Shown here: piece by piece, positions 39,019 to 42,500 of the stretch
Numbering within the stretch: the first letter of the stretch is position 1
Layout of the letters: every line of letters starts with the position of its first letter
Source of the DNA: Prorocentrum cordatum
Lineage: Eukaryota; Sar; Dinophyceae; Prorocentrales; Prorocentraceae
Length of the DNA: 42,500 bases
Reading direction: 5' to 3'
Assembly: GCA_963575745.1 (NCBI GenBank)
Contig: CAUYUJ010012558.1
Coordinates: 528,508-571,007 of the forward strand
The notes under the pieces: generated by a model
Told to the model about the DNA's origin: nothing
Database searches by the model: none
The model's input: only the letters and a program-made list of their open reading frames with translations
Position numbers and translations under genes: made by a program

Positions 39019-39107
39019 GCATCTCCCCGGACTTGAACCGCGCGGGGCACCAGGGAGCCCCCGAGGCAAGTGGCGACCTTAGTCCACCAGACGCCCAACT
39101 GAGACCC
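39019..39107 (-). tRNA. tRNA-like sequence (degenerate, type II length)
   Basis: On the minus strand the 5' GGGTCTC (39101-39107) pairs with the 3' GAGATGC (39019-39025) at six of seven positions, allowing one wobble. GGTTCAAGTCC at about 39029-39039 fits the T-loop / B-box consensus and is flanked by a five-pair stem with one mismatch. A large variable-arm-like hairpin (GGGGGC...GCCCC) lies before it, as in tRNA-Ser and tRNA-Leu, and the 89-nt length fits those. The D arm and anticodon arm do not fold cleanly and no anticodon can be named with confidence. It is probably a pseudogene or a tRNA-derived SINE head. Confidence 0.35.
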
Positions 39108-39710
39108 ATGGGAATCGCAGGGGCCGAGGTCGTCGAATGGCCATGCAAGTGGCGCGGGGGCCCACGGAGCGCCCAACGCACTGTTGGCGAGTCCGCTGGG
39201 GGGGGGGCCTGGAAGAAGATCTGAAATTCGCCATCACGCGCGCGTAGAGATTGCTTCCAACCCACGCCCGCTGAAGCAGCAGCGCCAACGCCCATGCTGA
39301 GCACGCACCACTTGTCAGCAGAGAGCGGAGGGGAACAGCAACAAGGCACTGCAGCAGGAACGCGTCGAGGCACCTGTACAGCCGGGACACTGGCGTCTGC
39401 GGCCAGAGCCTCGATCTCGATTTTAAAAATGGATAATGCAGGGCCGATGGGGCGTGGGCGCGCACCTGCAAGTCGCGCGCGCGCACGAGCCGAAAACTAG
39501 CAACAAAATAATACATAGCACTGTTGGCTGGCCTGCACGCGCCTCGATCTGGATCAAAAACCCTCGGGTCAAGAGCAGCTGGGCATCCACTTGAGATGAG
39601 CTGCTTCGGCTCGATCTGAAAATCCGCAGCCGCGACAGAGAGGGGCCCAACTTGCTAGAGGAAAGAGCCCGCTTCATACAGGATCCCTACTTGTAAGCTC
39701 CGAGCCAAGA

Positions 39711-40144
39711 CTAGTGCTGAATCGAGATGTTGATGAAGACGAGGCCACCGCGGATCATGCCCCCAACGTGATGCGCCGTGGCGCGCCCAGGGCATAACAT
39801 GACGTCGTATCCTTGGACTCCAGAGAGCTCGATATGTTCGGAACCACGATAGCGAGACCTCCAGCCATATCTCCAATACTTCTGCGAGCCCATGGGGAGG
39901 GAGAAGTCGTCTATCGCGATCTACGAAGCTGGCCATCACGAGAATAGCCCTGAGCACGCATCAAATGAGTCTCCTGAACAGCTATACAATCAAAGTGGCA
40001 TGCTTGCACGCGTTCAATAATGAACCATGTCGTGATATTTGCAGACCAAAGCTTGGACTGCTTATTACAGGCTGTAGCAATCCCCAGACGGCGAGTCCTG
40101 CTTGAGCTTCTTCTCGCGAGTGTCCCAGCCGATGGACTCGCCAC
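39711..40144 (-). pseudogene. LINE-3 endonuclease N-terminal part
   Basis: In the frame from 40144, residues 31-61 read KLWSANITTWFIIERVQACH then FDCIAVQETHL. This is the first strand, helix and Glu box of an APE-type LINE endonuclease. After a frame change, 39893-39711 gives GVQGYDVMLCPGRATAHHVG and GMIRGGLVFIN, which fits the strand leading to the conserved Gly-Gly. The GD and SDH boxes were not found downstream, so the domain is incomplete or too decayed. It acts, in intact relatives, as the nickase for target-primed reverse transcription. Confidence 0.65.
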
Positions 40145-40548
40145 GGTCTCTCTTGATGGATGCCGGCAGCAGATAGCATAAGCCCACGACGCTGCTCCAG
40201 AGACAGACCCAACAGAAAGCTCTGTTCCAGGAAACGAACGAAGGGCTCCCCCGACGCGTGCTTCTGGACGAGTAGCCGCGCCGTGACCCGAACGACGCGG
40301 TCCGACTCCGCCCAGAGATCGTCGTCCATGGGGTCGTCCGAATCGATGTCCGAACCAGGTCCGTGAATGGCGACAGGCTTCTCGACAGCTGGTCCATCTT
40401 CAGGGGTCCGCGTACCAGTAGCAGGAGGGCCGCCAGGAGCAGGAGCTTCGGGATGCGCTTGATGCTGAACACGATCACGAACGCTGACCAACTCACGCAG
40501 AACTGCATTTTCAGCTGATCCGCCGCTTGAGCCGACATCGCCTGTCAA
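39982..40548 (-). pseudogene. LINE-3 ORF1-like helical region
   Basis: A 188-residue frame contains a short coiled-coil-like start (GGSAENAVLRELVSVRDRVQ), an acidic stretch (GSDIDSDDPMDDDLWAESDR) and a helical region, VTARLLVQKHASGEPFVRFL. An overlapping phase has an ATG at 40536-40538. It precedes the endonuclease and so takes the ORF1 position. No domain is identified. Confidence 0.45.
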
Positions 40549-40854
40549 GCTTGGCAGTGCCTAAGAAGGTTGATGAACCAACTGTTTTGATTAATCTTCG
40601 AACTGCTGTACTTCGCCTCTGAGCCGCACAACCCTTTCAAACACAGAGCTGAGCTGCTTCGCTGCTTTGCTGAGCTGGACCTGCGTGCTGATAGGTTTGG
40701 TGCGAACGCCAGTGTGTTGCTGCTGCACATGGCGGGAGACTGCAGTGGGCTCGCCAGATGGGCCGCTCGAAGAAAGAGCAGTTCGTGCTCTTGCTGGGGC
40801 GACATGAACAAGCTGGCAGCCAGAGAAACTTTGAAGAGGTGTGGGCAGCATCCA

Positions 40855-41169
40855 TCACTGCCCAAGCGGACCATCCCTCCACTTGCTGGTACGCTTGCCA
40901 CCCAAATTACAGACATTGCCACGTTGGCAAGAGCCACAAGACGAGGAGTGCTGCTGACCAGGCCATGATGTAACATCTGCGAACGCATAACCACAACGCG
41001 TGCAATAGTTATGACAACCAGCTGGGGTTCTTGCGGCATCCGCAATGCCCTCAAGCTGACATGAGAGAGTTGTCCGCTTTAGCTTGCGTAAAAATGACCC
41101 CGATCGAAAGGCTGCCCACTGAAGTGTACAGTCGCAAGTATGCATGCAAAAGCGGCCTTGGTCCTCCAC
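40855..41169 (-). pseudogene. LINE-3 leader-proximal Cys-rich segment
   Basis: The frame opens three bases after the leader relict, on GTG rather than ATG. It contains CHNYCTRCGYAF followed by HSSSCGSCQRGNVC, an arrangement like a zinc ribbon or knuckle. Zinc-binding N-termini are common in LINE ORF1 or polyproteins. Beyond 40855 other phases continue (ARTALSSSGPSGEPTAVSRH). Confidence 0.5.
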
Positions 41170-41171
41170 TA

Positions 41172-41193
41172 TTTGAGCCAGAATGGCAACGGG
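41172..41193 (-). other. Decayed dinoflagellate spliced-leader relict (LINE-3)
   Basis: The minus-strand 22-mer matches DinoSL at 18 of 22 positions: CCGTTGCCATTCTGGCTC plus CAAA, against CCGTAGCCATTTTGGCTC plus CAAG. It marks the 5' edge of LINE-3, with a simple-sequence tract just outside. Confidence 0.8.
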
Positions 41194-41196
41194 GCT

Positions 41197-41490
41197 CTCC
41201 GACTTCCTCCCTATCCTCCTCTACCTCCTCCCAACCCTCCTCCCTCCCTCTGCCGTGAGGGGGAGAAACAGGGCAGCGCGAGGAATAATGAAGGGAACGA
41301 GAAGAGCGAGGGGAACGATGGAATGAGGACGGCGGAGGGAAGAGGAGGAAGGAGGGAGTAAGAAACAGCGAGGAGAGGGCGGATGGAGGAGGAGGGAGGA
41401 GGAGGGAGGAGAGAGGAGGACGGAGGAGCGAGGAGAGGGCAGATGGAGGAGGAGGGAGGAGAGAGGACAAAGGAGGGAAGAGAACGGCGG
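41197..41490. repeat. Pyrimidine then purine tract beside LINE-3
   Basis: TCC-rich 41197-41257 is followed by GGA/GAA-rich sequence to about 41490, including tandem GGAGGAGGGAGGA phrases at 41383-41410 and 41441-41460. Confidence 0.85.
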
Positions 41491-42500
41491 GGAAAGTGGA
41501 GGGGAGACGACCTCCCGGCCGGGACCGCGGCCGAAGGCAGGCAGGGGGCCGCGCGGGTCCTCCGACTCGAGGGAGAGCGTATCGAGGAGGGCCGCCTCGC
41601 TCTGCCAGCGCAGGATGGCGACCTGGGAGGCAACGGGGTGAGCATGGAGGAACAACAACTCCTGCATACAAATAAACTTCCGGAAGAACGAACAAATTTC
41701 TTAGATCGGCGCTGGGCACCCATCCGTGGCGCGCGGAACGTGAGGGCGCCGGAGGCGCCGCCAGGGAGGCGCAGCGCCGATCCAAGAGCGTTTGGGTTAT
41801 GTTTATGTAGTCTTTCGTCTTCGAAAGCAGGAGGGGCCGGGGGTAAGATGTTCTGCTTTCCTTGACCTCTCCTGCCGATGCCTCCGCACTCGACACACCG
41901 TTTCGGCGAGGGTGCCTGCCCGAGAGACTCTCTGCACTTCCATATCTCAAGGTTCGTTCTCGCGGGGCGGCTACACTCTTCCTTGAGAAAGGCAAGAAAC
42001 CCGAGAGTCTAACGTGTCTTGCAACGAACGGACACGAACAAAATAATCCCGTGCGCGGTAACGCCGCGTCATGCAAATACGTGTTTTCTGCATGGCTGCC
42101 CCTTTCTCTCAATGCTTATGTACGGGGCGCTTGCGGCCAGAACCATGTCCTGTCATTGATGTCACAAAACGCCACGGGTGACACAACACATCGCGAATCA
42201 AAAACTCGCAAGGCAAACCGGAAAAAACGAGCAAGCCGACCTGCAATAGGCAACATGCAATGAGCTGTGGCCTGAACAACGAATCGGCAATACACAGACG
42301 ACAGGAGGAAGGAGGACGAAAGGAGAGAAGGAGGAGATCGAACATTCGAATGTTTCATGTGTTGAATAACCCGTGCACTCAGTGGTCATGCGCGGCATAA
42401 ACAGACCAGTGACCAGTGGCTTTAAGTACAGAGTCAATACATGGGAGCAAATCGCCGATCATGAAATGGGGCCCACGCAATGGCGGCATCACAAATTTGA
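41491..42500. other. Unassigned right end
   Basis: No gene is recognised. Sequence is less GC-rich than the rest beyond 42000. Several overlapping open frames exist on both strands without domain signatures. Confidence 0.4.

Larger units (their letters stand above)
36940..41193 (-). mobile_element. LINE-3: strongly decayed LINE with leader relict
   Basis: It begins with a spliced-leader relict at 41172-41193, followed by a Cys-containing N-terminal frame (41169-40855), a helical frame (40548-39982) and an endonuclease start with an intact QETH box (39965-39976). The reverse transcriptase is hardly readable: only short hints such as HFQRQLMGG near 38320 suggest the QR..M.G element. The 3' end is taken as the (GA)n run at about 36940, which is a guess. 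The tRNA-like sequence at 39019-39107 lies inside it. The whole is on the minus strand, like LINE-1 and LINE-2. Confidence 0.6.

Overview
The window looks like dinoflagellate nuclear DNA. The decisive evidence is a complete, mismatch-free 22-nt dinoflagellate spliced leader (DinoSL) on the minus strand at 29558-29579. Two decayed copies lie at 24301-24322 and 41172-41193. High GC, very long (GGA)n, (TCG)n and (GA)n tracts, and the absence of compact intact genes agree with this. No confidently intact host gene is visible. Most long open frames are translations of simple sequence and were not annotated.

From 1 to about 16.7 kb the window is intergenic or repeat-rich. It holds broken coding-like stretches on the minus strand (1-1270, 9204-11386, 12394-12777, 15826-16290), purine tracts, hairpins, and three plus-strand copies (A 6681, B 8430, C 14181) of a composite repeat built on tandem 83-84 bp units. 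It also holds two copies of a second repeat whose roughly 130 bp core is bracketed by (TCG)n.

From about 16.7 to 29.6 kb lie two degraded LINE-type retrotransposons, both on the minus strand and head to tail: LINE-1 (16700-24322) and LINE-2 (24413-29579). Each starts at a DinoSL relict with an ATG at or overlapping the leader. Each then carries a coiled-coil or low-complexity ORF1-like region, an APE-type endonuclease, a reverse transcriptase and a C-terminal domain. Both are broken by frameshifts. LINE-1 also carries an internal tandem duplication of its 3' coding region. They are separated and flanked by (GGA)n tracts.

From 29.7 to 36.9 kb is simple sequence, quasi-periodic repeats, and two minus-strand copies (D 32431, E 35261) of the same composite repeat. 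From 36.9 to 41.2 kb is a third, more decayed LINE (LINE-3), again with a leader relict at its 5' end and a recognisable endonuclease start. A tRNA-like Pol III sequence lies inside its span. The last 1.3 kb is low-complexity and unassigned. The main theme is that almost every module boundary here, for LINEs and composite repeats alike, coincides with a purine/pyrimidine simple-sequence tract.
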